Positions 35,716 to 47,760 are shown, numbered from the stretch's first letter. The stretch: DNA of 64,000 bases from Pohlia nutans (GCA_022496805.1 CM040086.1:12402501-12466500), one strand, 5' to 3'. Notes: generated by a model from the letters alone, not told the origin. A program made the numbers and translations.

Positions 35716-36108
35716 GAGGTGTGATTTGGGTCACAGCTTGCTTTCCACTTTGAAATTTTGTATAAAATTGACAAATACGAATTTAATGTTGCAAATTTTT
35801 GCAATCCTCATCTAAACCTATTTCGAATGCGGTCATATTATTTTTTTTCGAATTTAGCACTGCCAAAAATAAGCCAGATTGCTCAAGTTGGTGGTTTTAG
35901 GACAATCAACCTTCAATGTACGAACGGCTTCGGTGAGTACGACGCGACGATACAGAGCCACTCAGGGTCCCGTCAGTGCCAGGCACGGCAGTGCACGGCA
36001 ACTATTCCGTTGCAGGAGGATTGTTTTCCGTTGAGTCCGTCCGGCCATGTCCGTTGAATTGGCTGGGACCTGCAACTTCACTATACTACACTACCGTTGG
36101 GATCCCAC

Positions 36109-36115
36109 TATAAAA
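36109..36115 (+). promoter_or_regulatory. TATA box of the HMA-domain gene
   Basis: TATAAAA in the context cccactataaaactcc lies about 200 bp before the predicted ATG at 36307, giving a 5' UTR of about 165 nt. No competing TATA is closer. Confidence 0.55.
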
Positions 36116-36306
36116 CTCCTGCTCACCCTCTTCAACGACATGAATTCTCGCTGTTGTTTATCATGCATGCACGCCTACGTTTCTATAGCATTCTTGAACC
36201 GTTCTCACTGCTTAGACTCCCGGCTAGCTGCTGCGTCTCTAGAGTCTAGCTTTCACTAAGCATCTTGTTGTTAACTTGATCCCGGATTCGAATTTCAGCA
36301 GCGAAG

Positions 36307-39300
36307 ATGATGACCATGACTGAGGTATATATATATATATGAGATCAATTCGTTGTAGTTCTGCTGTTCACACTCTGTGTATTTTCATGCTTGTTGATCA
36401 AAGAAGAGACATAGATGTGCATTCCCGCATTGATGAATGTAGACATGGCCTCCTAAGAGTCCTCCGATTAGCTTCTGGTTGAAACCGAATTTAATTATTT
36501 GCAGACAGATATGTTATTTGAGACGAGAAATGGGAGATGAGATAGTTTGCTTGCATCATTACATTCATTTCACCTTCTGCTTTTCCTTCATGCACTCTGC
36601 TCATGATCGTGGGACTCCATTTACAGTCCACTTGGCTGCCGTTTGTGAGGGTCAGATTCGGACAGTATTGTGTCGAAATCTAATTTCTACATCAGATTTG
36701 GAGAGGTCCACGTCACCATAAACCAATCACAAGATGACACGTGGCACTCTTCTGGACAAACAGTAATTAATTTATGTCGAAACTAACCACGAGGTAGGGT
36801 ACTGATGTCAAAGGTCTTGTTCGGTGTGGAATTATATGCTGTAGTAGCCACTGCAAGCTACTGAATGTTATCACAGGGAGCTCACTCTGGTTCCCCTGTA
36901 TTATTCCCCGTGAGTGCTGTGATTTGGGGTTTTGACATGTGTACCAAATCACCTGCTTAAGCTTAGTCACCTACTTGTAGAAGGAACGTTTAACATGTGT
37001 CGAGTTCTGAAGCTCAGAGGGGAAAGTGGCACTCACAGGGGAATAAACACAGGGAACCAAAATGAGCTCCCTGTGTATGATGATGCAGTGAGCTTCTGCT
37101 ATTGTTTCAAAGAGAATACGGATGAAGTTCAAGGGAACAGAGATGAGTTCAGAATCCAGTAAAATCTACTGTGACTGCCGCTGTTGATTCTTGTAACAGT
37201 CGGACTAAATAAGTTTCTGTTTCATTGCAGCTGTTCTATGGGCCAGTGGAACCCACTTGGATTGTGCAGCCGCAAGTCCCCGGATACGAGCGGCCAAATG
37301 AGAGTTGTTACAGGAACCCTTACGCTATTTACAGGGACGTCGACACGAGACGCAACCCTTACGTGCAACGCAACGCCGCTCCATGCACAATGGTAGCGCA
37401 AGAAGGTGCGCATGGAATGTTGTACCCTCCCCAGGCTCGGTTTGGAGGCAACGCGGCCATTGCACCTCAGGTACAACAAGTTGTGGCGGTCCAAACTCCG
37501 GCACGTCCCTGTGTCTTACAGCCACGAAATGTGGTTGCCAACGTTCAGGTGAGGTTCCTTAAATTTCTCGTGGTCTGCTATCTGTAAGGAAAAAGAAGTT
37601 ACATTAATAGTACTGTAATGTGACCAGCTAGGTGCTGAATATATATGTTGAATTAGGAAAAACAATCAGTTTGGGTCCATTCTCCGGGAAACATACCAAA
37701 TCCGCCTGCTTTTGGTTGCTTTGGAGAGTAGCTAGAGACAAGAAAGTCACGGTTTTCATTCAAAAAACAATTTTGTAGTGTATTTTTTTCAATTTTCATT
37801 CACATGATCATCATTCTCATTCAATTATCCCAAAATTTATACCAAAAAAGTGTTATTTATCATTTAGAAAATTCCTTGGTGAGTCATTAAAACCACCCAT
37901 GACAGAGCTATTCTAGTGCTTTTGATAACTAATTGTTTACAATATTGCATTCATCTTATAGTGTGTGTTTTATATACATGTTGGAAACATTGACATATCA
38001 CTTTCCTCTCTAATTACAATTTAAATCAAACATCACATTGAAAATGCCTTGAAAAAAGCACTGATGACAACTTAGGTGGTACGTTTTTCGGAGAATGGAC
38101 CCGTTTTTGAATTGGAATTGTTGAATTTGAATTTATGAATTGTTGTGTACTAACATCCCGTCTACAAAAACCATTTAAATTTTGTAATTTCTCAACATCC
38201 AAAAGGACATTTTTCTAGAGTGTGGGAAGGTGTACCCATTTCTTGCTTGGACTCATGAGTCAAATTATTCAACTCCGGTTATCTCGTTCTGAACCCATTG
38301 TGGTGATGAACAGACTGTGCATTTCATGGTGCCCTTGTGTTGCGGCAAATGCGAGGATAAGGTGAAGGAGCAGCTTCTGGATCTAGACGGTGAGTTCACT
38401 AGCTACAGTGATTCATTTGTCGTAACTCAGGTGAAGTCATGTGTTATTTTCTAGAAAGTTAAAGATGATGGAACTTTCCTCGAATTTCTTGCAGGATAGT
38501 ACTATATCTAGTTTTAATATATAATCTTGGTTACGAAAGTCTAATACCGGTTAGTATAGGATTTCAATTGGGTGTTATATCTCCAGGAGCATGTTTAACC
38601 CCTAAAGGACCATAAGACCACCGGGTGGCTCCTGTTTTTTTCATTTGAGTAGGTTTTATGTAGATTCTTTTTTGTTAATTCAAAAAACAACAATTGTTCA
38701 ACATATGTAATATTCTTCACTAATTTCAATGATGTAAATTTTGGTCCCATTCAAATTATAATTTTCACAATATGATCGTTTAAATTTTTCATTTCAAAAC
38801 CATGAATCCTTGGTCCTTAGGGGTTAATTAGGGTGAAGCACCATATGCTTCGATCACCGAACATAGAGATGGTATACATTTGATTCTTATACACCTAGGG
38901 CACATTATTGTCTCTCGTGGAAAGCCCCGTCAGAATTAATTTCTGCCGGACATTGGACCAAATTGTTCACTGCCGTTTCAAAATCATGTGCACGTGACTC
39001 GGTCGATCATATTAGACAGGTCTAGGTAAGCTGAATATGTGTCGGCGATCCCAAGGTAGAATCCTAATAATCAAGTGTCGGTGTGCTCTTCTGAAGTCTG
39101 TGATCATGTGGATGCAGATGTGCAAATAGTCACTTGTGATCAGCTGAAACAGAAGGTGACCGTCACAAGCTCTGTAGCTCCAGAGAAACTGCTGAAGCGT
39201 GTGCAGAAGATCAAGAAGCGCTCCACCTTCTGGCCCCAACAACAGCAAGCTGACGTGTCGAACAACAGTCAAGTCCTGTTGAAGCAAAACCAAGCTGTCA

Positions 39301-39329
39301 ATAACGAGAATGCTCCCCAAATGATTTGA
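36307..39329 (+). CDS. Heavy-metal-associated (HMA) domain protein
   Basis: Predicted exons 36307-36324 (MMTMTE), 37231-37548, 38314-38389 and 39118-39329; all junctions are GT-AG and keep phase. Exon 2 encodes a Pro/Arg/Tyr-rich low-complexity N-terminus. The HMA domain spans exons 3-4: TVHFMVPLCCGKCEDKVKEQ (beta1, metal loop, helix), then a join to DVQIVTCDQLKQKVTVTSS and a Lys-rich KRVQKIKKRSTFW helix. Such domains bind soft metals through the Cys pair; here the loop is CCGKC, compatible with CxxC. The C-terminus (NAPQMI) lacks a CaaX box, so this is not a classic isoprenylated HIPP. Short tail, Gln-rich. It looks like a functional host gene with a TATA box; its second intron holds one copy of the 370-bp repeat. 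Confidence 0.7.
37720..38085. mobile_element. Dispersed non-autonomous element, copy B, in HMA intron
   Basis: Aligns end to end with 18290-18660, including a small deletion (ataattacaa to attacaa). It sits within the intron 37549-38313 in sense orientation and so does not interrupt coding sequence. Confidence 0.75.
38595..38827. mobile_element. piggyBac-like MITE flanked by TTAA
   Basis: TTAA flanks both ends, immediately followed by inverted repeats CCCCTAAAGGACCA and TGGTCCTTAGGGG. Total length is 233 bp with an AT-rich, non-coding interior. A TTAA target duplication with CCC-starting termini is the piggyBac hallmark. It lies in the third intron of the HMA gene (38390-39117). Confidence 0.75.
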
Positions 39330-40422
39330 AACGCTAATTATTCACCTGCGTTTGTACATTAATTAAAGAATGCGACATTTTTGCATTGGCCCTTAACATG
39401 CTCTGCCATCCATGGAAGTATGATCTGATAGAATAGTTGTACCAGGAGTCAAATCTGATAGAATAGTTGTGCAATAGGTAAAAGTTTCAGACATGATTTC
39501 AATCTTGAGAAATCATGTTGTCATACTCTGTTGTTGCAGCGTTTCATGAGTTGCAGGGAGGTACGTTAGTTTTCAGAAACAGTTAGGAATCTATCATATC
39601 TCTTATTTAACTGGTTATACTGCACTTTGTCCACCAGTTGGCATGCTGTGTACCTTCGCTAGAGATAAAATTGTATAGTATATTTCTCTATTAACAAATA
39701 CAATCTGGTTTTCCAGAAATTTCAGAAATTATGAATATAGGGAATGAAAGCGCTCTTTGACCATATCTTAGTAACTGAAGGTGGAGTACCGTAAGAACAG
39801 GTGACAATGAAATGAAAAAGGATGTCAGTGAAGCTCCACAACAACAAATGCTAATTTTCCTTGAATTTTAAAAAGGAGAATCTCAAAGCTAAAAAAATAT
39901 TTGCCATCGGTTGGTATGAAGTTGATATTATTTAGTATGGAAAATTTTACGACAGGCTGAACCAAGGGGATTTGGTAATTTAAAATAAGTTTGATAGAGT
40001 TCAAATAAAGGAGATTATTCATAATTATAATTACAACAACTTAAAGAAAGATTTGGCATCAATAGGATTCGGACATCTAACTAGCTCGGACAACATTCCC
40101 CACTCTCGAGGCCAACAATATAATTTCAACTGAAATCTGGCCTGAACTACCACACGAATGAAGCATACGGCACAGATTATAATATGATCACAATCAACCC
40201 TGCGGATAATATAATCAGATGAACCTTCCTGCAGCAAGAAGATTGAAAAGTGCACAATAACGAATAAAATATACTCAAGTCTAGGAATATACGTTACTCA
40301 ACTGACTATCATAGGCTCAATTGCACACCCAAAAGTGCTATCATAACGATGTTAAAACTTTAACGTTTTGGTAAATCCGGCCACATGATTCTTTCATTAA
40401 CTAGTTGAAGCATGTCCTCCAA
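39330..40422. other. Intergenic region, no gene seen
   Basis: AT-rich, no convincing open frame. A short direct repeat (gaatagttgt) lies near 39432 and 39463. It presumably holds the 3' UTRs of the convergent HMA and RING genes. Confidence 0.5.
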
Positions 40423-40908
40423 TCATGAGAAAACATGAGAAAGCATGTACATGCGTAGTTGGCACTTAACTGCAAATACTAACGGCAGCCTCTCCCGGAT
40501 CTGCGTGGCAGTGAGTCTCATCAAATCGGTGGAGAGAAAACATGTAGGCGTACTTGCCAAAGCTACTGCAAAATATAATGGCAGCCTCTCTCGGAGGTGC
40601 GTGTGCCCTATCAAGTCAGCTAAGAAAAAACATGTCTGCGTAAATGCCATTGCTAATGCAAATACTAATGGCAGCCTCTCCTGGGCCCTCTCCCAGAGCC
40701 CAGACAGCCTATGTGTTGCAGTGCTGATGATGCGACGACACGTGGGGCATGTTGCAGCTGAGGATCGCTGCTGAGTCTGGAGCCACCGACACAAACACGC
40801 CTCACAGAACTGGTGGTTGCAGTTGGTCACCGTCGGATGGGCCATGTCGTCCAAGCATATGTTGCATATTCTGTCATGATCAGAATCCGAGTCCACGTAC
40901 TTCCGCAC
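40423..40908 (-). CDS. RING-finger protein, probable E3 ubiquitin ligase
   Basis: A 161-residue frame beginning MRKYVDSDSDHDR. Residues 15-60 form a C3HC4 RING: CNICLDD, a 12-residue loop, CNHQFCEACLCRW, then CPTC. RING domains recruit E2 enzymes for ubiquitin transfer. After a short linker the C-terminal half contains three related segments beginning (Q/R)ERLPL(V/Y)FA, each followed in the first two by a hydrophobic stretch ending near DLI/DLM. These are either internal duplications or weak membrane segments. The third is truncated at the stop. Upstream exons cannot be excluded because the ATG opens almost directly on the RING. Likely a host gene. Confidence 0.7.
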   Translation of the reverse strand: MRKYVDSDSDHDRICNICLDDMAHPTVTNCNHQFCEACLCRWLQTQQRSSAATCPTCRRIISTATHRLSGLWERAQERLPLVFALAMAFTQTCFFLADLIGHTHLRERLPLYFAVALASTPTCFLSTDLMRLTATQIRERLPLVFAVKCQLRMYMLSHVFS

Positions 40909-41664
40909 AGTGGCTTTCCATGCTACTTAATTGTAACTCTTGTTCGATTTGGTGACATGATTCTAGCTCGGTACCAGTCCGGCTACGTCTGCATTAAAAA
41001 GAAGCTTTACCGAAAAAGATCATACCTCAGTACTCACTGTTTGAACTCATTGTGTAGCTACTTCCCTGTTACCAGTACAGTCATCACAGTAATAAGGCAA
41101 TATTCATTAAAATGACACAATGTGCAGTCTCATTTTAATTATGACCCCAAATCTCGAAGATAATAATCGGTCATTATATTGAGACAACTCATTAAATTGA
41201 GACTTAACTACGTTGGATCACTCATAGTCATCTATTAAATTAAGAGTAGTCATATTTAATTGTTGAAGTCCTGAAATCTGTGTTGCATTTCTTTGAGCAA
41301 TATTAGGAATGTTGACGCAACAATAAAGACTACACAACCATTCTCAAACTGATACGAGGCATAACTAAGGCAATTATAATATTCTTGTCTCAGCCAACAA
41401 TGATTTAATCAAATGGAATCACACTTATAATTGAGGATCTATTTTAAGTGAGATATCAATGACAAATATAGTCCTCCCATCCATTCATGTAATGTGAAAG
41501 CGGTACCAAATACAAAATTCAACATGCATAGTGCATAGGCACCTCGATAAATTTCAATGAATGTAATACAATGTTGTACAATAAGGACATCGCCATTGTC
41601 GTATTGTAGATCCACACAATACGAATCACTACAAATCGCTCCTACACATACGCCTACATACAAA
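40909..41664. other. Intergenic region with one dispersed-repeat end
   Basis: No gene seen. From 41094, aaggcaatattcattaaaatgacacaa is the reverse complement of 63435-63465, so the same small AT-rich element probably ends at both places. Confidence 0.4.
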
Positions 41665-44529
41665 TCATCCTCGAGGCGGGGATGCCTCACTGACGGAATC
41701 TGATACATACGAGTCAATAGATGCTTTGATGATGTTGATTTGTGTCTGAGGGATTTTAATCCTTGGATCGGAAGTCTCTTTTCTTGTACGTGGCTTCCAC
41801 GCTGTCATGATACAATCTGTATGGGACCAATTTAGTTGGAAACACCTATCCTCCCGCCAAGAATTCCCCTCTTTTGTATCCCAACCGTCATATGTGTCCA
41901 TATCGACGTGTTGCCGTGAAGCAGGTGTCCAATACTGCATCTGAATTAAATTCACATGTCCAGGATCAGGACTGGGATTCGTCAAAGCTTTAGCCAGCCA
42001 AAATGGTCGGAGGTCGTCATCTGCAGGGCGAACCGCGAGGAAATAGCCAGCGTACACATCACGACCAACGCGAAATGAAGGGGCTGGGCGGTCACGCCTA
42101 CGGCCAACAAAGGGAGCATCCTCGGCAAACTCCTCACGGATTGTCCCGTCGTCCAAAAATTGGTCCTCCATTTCAGGTGCGAACCTCGAAGATGGCCAAA
42201 ATCCATTTTGCAAAATCTCCCGCGCCGGAACTGGCGTGGTTAGCGCAGATCTCACGCCCTGCCAATAGTATTTGAGGGGCTCATTCATCTTCCTGAATTC
42301 TCCAGACAAATCCTCATTAGCCATAGTGCCCCATAGAGCAATGAATCCATCGAGGCCTTTGCAAATCTCATCAAGGCATCGCATCTGATTCGGGGCCAGT
42401 GCGCGAGGCTGTCCACTGGGCACCATTGGACGTCCATCTGCAGTCTCCTTCCACAATCGAATTCCCCCACCCTCCTTGGGCAACCAGTCGCTGTCTGTAC
42501 AAAGAATTTTGTACTGCATTAAAGGCCACCCGTTGGAATCTTTGTAGAACTTGAACTGTTGAGCATTGGTATGACCTTGCAAAGCATCATTACCCGTGCA
42601 CAAGTACCCTTCAACGAACCCTTTGAAGTTTGGTACTTCCTCAATAAGGTGCGGAATGACAGGTTGAGATTCAGCATCCATGAAGGACTTCATGAGCTTA
42701 GGAATCGTGGAGTAGTCATTTTCCCGCAATCTACGGCTCCATCGACCGAAGAGGGCATCGATGTCATCATGAGTGTGCCCCACGATGAGAAAATTGATGA
42801 ATATCTCGCGGAAGACACCTTTGTATACAAGGAGGGAGCAAAATGCAAAGACCCAACGATTCTTGTTGTCCCCACACGCGTTGTCAAGTTGAAGAGTTAA
42901 AGTGGGAGGGAGTGGTTCCGCGATGACCGGCTCCCTTGGAGGAGGAGGGAGGGATTCCAAGCAAATCTCCGAACCGAGCAATAAGGCCTCGGAGAGATCG
43001 AAAGACCTACTTCCAGTGAACAACTCCCGCGTTGAATACTTCGGCGGCTTCTCCAGATCCCGTAGTAATTGGGCAATTGAACCCACTGTATGATTCGAAT
43101 CACTCGGATAAATGTCGAGGCCATAATGTGCATATCTAATGTCTCCGTGGCCATGCGCAATCATTCCAGTCACCGCAACCGGCAACTTCATGAAGGAATC
43201 AACTGCCTTGCTCTTGTGAGAATAATGCAGCGAGGCAGTCTTTGAGTGGTCCATTTTGTCATGGATGATGGTAAGTAATTTGTTCGGGAATTTCTCAGAC
43301 TGATCCCTATTACCATAATACAGCTCTCTGTGAGCCCTTTGTTCATTTATGTGCGCTTTGAGTTTCGTAGTCCATAGAAGGGACGCACGAGACCCTGACG
43401 TGCAAGCGGAACGGAGCTGTTTAATCCTATCACAGGTCCCACATTGAGAAAAACTATCCCCACGAGCCTTGGGTGCGAATTCAGGAAAAGACTCGCTACG
43501 AATTCTACTGAGTCCGCTGGATGACACATTCGGTAAATCAAAGCGCGCGTTGACCTCATTGATCAAAGGCAATGTCTCGATCCACCGAAAGGAGGACGGG
43601 AGACACATGGACACGACTTTCTCACCAGACGGGAGTGTCTTGGACTTGTGAAGCATCTGATCTGCGAAGTTCTCGAGCAACATTCGAAGAGTGGCAGTGG
43701 CTTGCAATGTTTGCAAGCGGGGCTTCTTTGTTCCAAGGTTACCATGCGGCTCCGGGCGCACACCAGATTTTGCTCGGCCCTTGTAACGATGGTATGTAGC
43801 TCTCGACACCGAATGAATGAGACACCATGCTGTAGGGCACACCTCAATTCCCTCCAAGGTAATCATGTCTTTGCCGTTCGCATCTCGGTGAATTTGACGG
43901 TGCACTTCCAGCAACAAATGCTTTCGCAAGTATACGTTACCAGTTATGTATAATTGGGTGCGAAGGGCTTGGATCTTTGCTCGCGGAAACGGCTGCACGC
44001 AGTTTAAAGGACAACAGACATTGCTCGACACAGCGTTAATCGACTGGGCAGAAAGTAAGAAGTCCTTCTTGGGAGGGGTAGCGGGGTCAGTTCTCTCGCG
44101 TGTGGTCTCGTAAGGCCTAACCCCTTTCCGCACACGCCTCCTCGATGCATTTAATTCTGCCGTATATATGGCTGTCTGCTCGTGGTCGTACAAGCTCGCT
44201 CCATTGAGGAAGACCCTGGAGATATGCCAAGATCGCATAGACCACATCCATACTGACGGAACCTCCTCCTCAACGAGTGATTCTGCAATGTGAATCGCTA
44301 CGCGCTCATCGCCGAGAGGCAAACCGTCAGTGTCAATTACGAGCTTCGGATCAACACTATGGCAGATACCCTTTGCAACATCGATCCCATCCGCATTGAT
44401 GATCGTAACGCCCCTCGTGGCCCATGATGAACGTGGAACGCCCTCACATGGTGCCACGCCTAGGGGCAGGATTGGCACCCTTAGCTCCAACTGTGGATGC
44501 GCAACCGTCTCCATTCTGTCAGAAGGCAT
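41665..44529 (-). CDS. DUF7869-like protein, probable DDE-type transposase of unit 3
   Basis: A single uninterrupted frame of 954 codons starting MPSDRMETV. It matches the organisation of the DUF7869 group: N-terminal Cys-containing part (CCPLNC, EVCPTAW), a middle zinc-binding region (FSQCGTCDRIK), then an apparent RNase H-like core. Candidate acidic residues are IIHDKMDHSK (near 43260), LQLDNACGDNKNRW (near 42860) and FLIVGHTHDDIDALFGRW (near 42770). The family is widespread and probably mobile-element derived; that it acts as a transposase here is inference. The C-terminus (RWSRR onward) is unannotated. The stop codon lies inside a degenerate copy of the unit-3 palindrome (catccccgcctcgaggatga). 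Intact, unlike the other element genes, and divergent from gene C. Confidence 0.7.
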   Translation of the reverse strand: MPSDRMETVAHPQLELRVPILPLGVAPCEGVPRSSWATRGVTIINADGIDVAKGICHSVDPKLVIDTDGLPLGDERVAIHIAESLVEEEVPSVWMWSMRSWHISRVFLNGASLYDHEQTAIYTAELNASRRRVRKGVRPYETTRERTDPATPPKKDFLLSAQSINAVSSNVCCPLNCVQPFPRAKIQALRTQLYITGNVYLRKHLLLEVHRQIHRDANGKDMITLEGIEVCPTAWCLIHSVSRATYHRYKGRAKSGVRPEPHGNLGTKKPRLQTLQATATLRMLLENFADQMLHKSKTLPSGEKVVSMCLPSSFRWIETLPLINEVNARFDLPNVSSSGLSRIRSESFPEFAPKARGDSFSQCGTCDRIKQLRSACTSGSRASLLWTTKLKAHINEQRAHRELYYGNRDQSEKFPNKLLTIIHDKMDHSKTASLHYSHKSKAVDSFMKLPVAVTGMIAHGHGDIRYAHYGLDIYPSDSNHTVGSIAQLLRDLEKPPKYSTRELFTGSRSFDLSEALLLGSEICLESLPPPPREPVIAEPLPPTLTLQLDNACGDNKNRWVFAFCSLLVYKGVFREIFINFLIVGHTHDDIDALFGRWSRRLRENDYSTIPKLMKSFMDAESQPVIPHLIEEVPNFKGFVEGYLCTGNDALQGHTNAQQFKFYKDSNGWPLMQYKILCTDSDWLPKEGGGIRLWKETADGRPMVPSGQPRALAPNQMRCLDEICKGLDGFIALWGTMANEDLSGEFRKMNEPLKYYWQGVRSALTTPVPAREILQNGFWPSSRFAPEMEDQFLDDGTIREEFAEDAPFVGRRRDRPAPSFRVGRDVYAGYFLAVRPADDDLRPFWLAKALTNPSPDPGHVNLIQMQYWTPASRQHVDMDTYDGWDTKEGNSWREDRCFQLNWSHTDCIMTAWKPRTRKETSDPRIKIPQTQINIIKASIDSYVSDSVSEASPPRG

Positions 44530-44583
44530 ATCACGTATCAGACTGTGAGCTGCATTGTAATGGTGTGAATGCTGTACAAGCTA

Positions 44584-45702
44584 TTATCCTCGGGTCGAGG
44601 ATAATGCTATTGGATGTAATGCATATGGACTTGGATGTCCGCATATTATAACACCGTGTATTGTAAGTACCCTCGAGTCGAGGATAGCTGCGCGACAAAC
44701 TCTACCAGATTTCATTCACCCCAAAATCGGTGCATAGACTGCCCAAGACGGAAGGCGTACTTCTTGTCTGTAAGAAGAGTCAGCGTCTACGTGTATCAAA
44801 GTGATCCATATCCTTGACATGAGGATATGGTTAGAGGATAGTAATGATAACGTGTAGGTCATGTCTGGACTTCTGATTTATAGTTCGGCGTACATGATGT
44901 CTCAATCAACTTTATCCTCGACTCGAGGATAATAAGTCCCTGAGTGGTTCAGGTACTGTCCAATGCGGAGCATCGGACGAGTGAAACAATCAGACATTGA
45001 AGATACGAATATGTTATCCTCGACTCGAGGATAACTTATTATGTATGTGTCATGTCCTTTGGCGAACCCCTCTTATTATCCTCGACTCGAAGATAAGTGT
45101 GCCGGTCACATGAACGTTACTGGATAGTACTCGTTTACTTACGTGCGTGTTGTATTACCTACAGTTCATATCAGTGTGCCTATCTTCGACTCGAGGATAA
45201 ATGTATTCGCATATCACAGTTCCTTTGAGTATCAGACGTGACTTATCCTCGAGTCGAGGATATGAGCATCAGTTCTATTATTTCAATCAGAATTATCTAG
45301 GAGACACTGGTATATGTGATAACTGTAAATATATTCAGAAATTATCTTCGACTCGAGGATAGCCGTGTCTCTATAAGTTCTATCGTATAGTCTGTTGTAC
45401 TTATCTTCGACTCGAGGATAATTATATCTCAATAAATCGTATCGTATATTCTAATGTACTTATCTTCGGCACGAGGTTAATTAACTCTCTATTCATCCTC
45501 TCGTATATTTTGTTGTACTTATCTTCGAGTCGAGGATAATGGATTCTGTGACTGAAGTGTCTCGGTCTGACATCAATGGTATTCCTAAATATATGTTTTG
45601 TCATGGAATATATACACTTTATCTTCGAGTCGAAGATAAACCATTTTGCAACAGTACAAAGGTACCGAATAAAGAGTCGACTTATCCTCGAGTCGACGAT
45701 AA
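44584..45702. repeat. TATCCTCGACTCGAGGATA palindrome array upstream of the DUF7869 gene
   Basis: Thirteen copies of a 19-21 bp palindrome, consensus TAT(C/T)(C/T)TCGA(C/G)TCGAGGATA, at about 44584, 44669, 44912, 45014, 45075, 45181, 45243, 45342, 45401, 45461, 45521, 45618 and 45682. Between 45343 and 45541 they sit at the same place in a 60-bp tandem repeat (ctct.ta...gta.tttgttgtactta). Most copies keep dyad symmetry even when bases differ. The array begins 55 bp before the ATG and may be in a 5' UTR intron. Confidence 0.92.
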
Positions 45703-46147
45703 CATAACCAATCAAGCTAAGAAAAGATGGAACACATGAACAGTTCAATTCCATTCAATTCCGAGTTGCAAATTAAATATGCATCCACTTCAATGCATTG
45801 GATCACAGTGCATGCCAATTTGCATAGCCAACTCAAGTTTGGGATATAAGCAATGGCATGCACAATTAAAAAGAAAGCATACACTCAAAGAATAAGAAAA
45901 CAATCCCTGCAATGTGCACTCTCCTAGTTTGCACCCCAGCACCTGAACTACTCAAGCACCGAATGCAGAAAACCACTAACCTACAGATTGAACCACTGAA
46001 TTGAACTACTCAATCAACCACACAAGCATTGAACTGCACATTCAAACGTAATGCTAAACAATCCATAACCAAGATCCTGTCGCACCCTACACCGTCTTCA
46101 AAACACACAGCAAAATAACACGGCGCATAAAGACATCAAAACTTACA

Positions 46148-46375
46148 TTGGGAGCGCTTCAGCCACGCGATAGCGCACACAACACGTCTACAATACACAA
46201 GCAACAAGAAGAGGGAGAGTCCGCATGCAAGAAAGACAACTGCGGCGAGAGGGCGGAGGAGGCTACAAAATGAGAGAGGAATACAAAATGAGGACGCGCG
46301 GGAGAGATGAGAATGAGGAAGCGCCCAAAGTTTCCGCCGTCTTGGATGCCTTTCCAAAACGGCATCCTAGTCTAC
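46148..46375 (-). other. Possible 5' UTR exon of the DUF7869 gene
   Basis: Read on the minus strand, this GC-richer segment is pyrimidine-rich (ctctctcattttgtattcc) and ends at a good donor, AAT/gtaagttttg (46147). A matching acceptor, caatgcag, lies near 44551, 22 bp before the DUF7869 ATG. That would put the whole palindrome array inside a 5' UTR intron of about 1.6 kb. This is a prediction only. Confidence 0.35.
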
Positions 46376-46668
46376 AGTGAATTCGCAACGGCTTTTGCAC
46401 ATAAATGCAAAGCACTCCGCCACTGTGCAACTCGCAGGTTACTATATTAAAAAAACGATTACAAGCCACTGACTTTCACTGTGGTCAGAGGAGCAAGCTG
46501 GCCCCTAAATTTTTACAGTCATCAATTATGATCTTTCTGAATTCTAAAAATTTGGTCCCTTCAAAGTCACAATGCCGCTATGTCAAACAAACTATTAGTG
46601 CCACTGCAGAGCAAAACCAAATCCGCTTACAAAAACCAAGTAACCGGGCGGTGCTGCAAAACTCAAAA

Positions 46669-47217
46669 TTAAAATTGGCGATTGCTCCCCACCGATGCCG
46701 CATCCGATTCTCCACCTTCCGCCGTCACATAGAAAGATGTGTCTGATGATATCTCGATCACTTCTTTGGTCCCACCACCATTCGAATTTGTGGGAGCACA
46801 ATCACAAAAGTCAAGTTGCACGCACCCGCAATCCTTTCTTATCACCGCCACTCCACGAAGTAAATTTGTGGAAGGACGGTTCACAATTCCTGCCACTTCA
46901 GCATATGAAACGCCAGAAAAAGCTTCCAACCGTGCCATCTCTTCGCCACAGTGGTAGTTCCACACAAAATCATCTGCGCCACTAACAATCCCTCGCAACA
47001 ATGGATGAGGAGGAAGATTTCTCTTCCTCCGACACGCATCTGAACTGTAAACAAACCACAAAAACCCTGTTAATTCCCCTAAAGAGTGAGGACGAGAAGG
47101 GAGAGACAAAACTCCATGGGTTGGGTGCCTAGAACCCATGGTCAAGAAAGAAAAACAAGGAGGAGATGAATGAGGAAAGGGAAGGAGTGAATGAGGAATG
47201 AGAAAAAGTTCACACAT
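46669..47217 (-). CDS. Hypothetical protein with C-terminal SUMO-interaction-like motif
   Basis: A 182-codon frame; a more likely start is the internal MGSRHPTHG (26 residues in). It contains a basic, Pro-rich segment (DACRRKRNLPPHPLLRG), a Cys-containing stretch (CGCVQLDFCDC) and a C-terminal VIEISSDTS followed by acidic/Ser residues. No family is recognised. There are no palindromes inside. It lies between the two unit-3 arrays on the DUF7869 strand, so it could be an upstream exon or cargo. Confidence 0.35.
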   Translation of the reverse strand: MCELFLIPHSLLPFPHSSPPCFSFLTMGSRHPTHGVLSLPSRPHSLGELTGFLWFVYSSDACRRKRNLPPHPLLRGIVSGADDFVWNYHCGEEMARLEAFSGVSYAEVAGIVNRPSTNLLRGVAVIRKDCGCVQLDFCDCAPTNSNGGGTKEVIEISSDTSFYVTAEGGESDAASVGSNRQF

Positions 47218-47760
47218 TCAAATATTGAAATGTGGAAGAAGGAGAGTACTTGAAATGATTTCCATCTCATGTGAGCCGCCATTCATCCAACGTACATACA
47301 ATACCCTTGAGAGCACTTGGAACTCTAGTGCATGTACCTTGCACTCTCACTTGAATGCATTTACATTGATGGGTATTATTTCTCCATCATTCTATTCAAT
47401 TCCAAATCTAATTTTGGATTTTGGATTGAATATGATACACACACATCCATATAGTTGTACGAAAATAGGTATAAAGAAGTATTACATTTAATATAATTCA
47501 ATGACAAATCGCATGAGAAAGTATTTTTTTTTCATGCACTTACGTAGATACATTTTATTATAGTATGATTTTTCAATCATGTTTATATTACTAAATTCAT
47601 AACATTCATCATATACGAAAAAATATATAGTGCGTCACTAATACTCATTTATAATTTGTATAAAAATAGAAACTTATTTATTTACGTTGATTTTCGTAAA
47701 TTTGGTCATAAGCACATGGTTGATAAAATTGCTAAATTACCTAGTTCAATGGGTTGTATT

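Noticed and set aside
44584..45702. CRISPR-like array of regular repeats
   Set aside because: The repeats are perfect palindromes with irregular spacing, no cas genes are present and the window is clearly eukaryotic with spliced genes.
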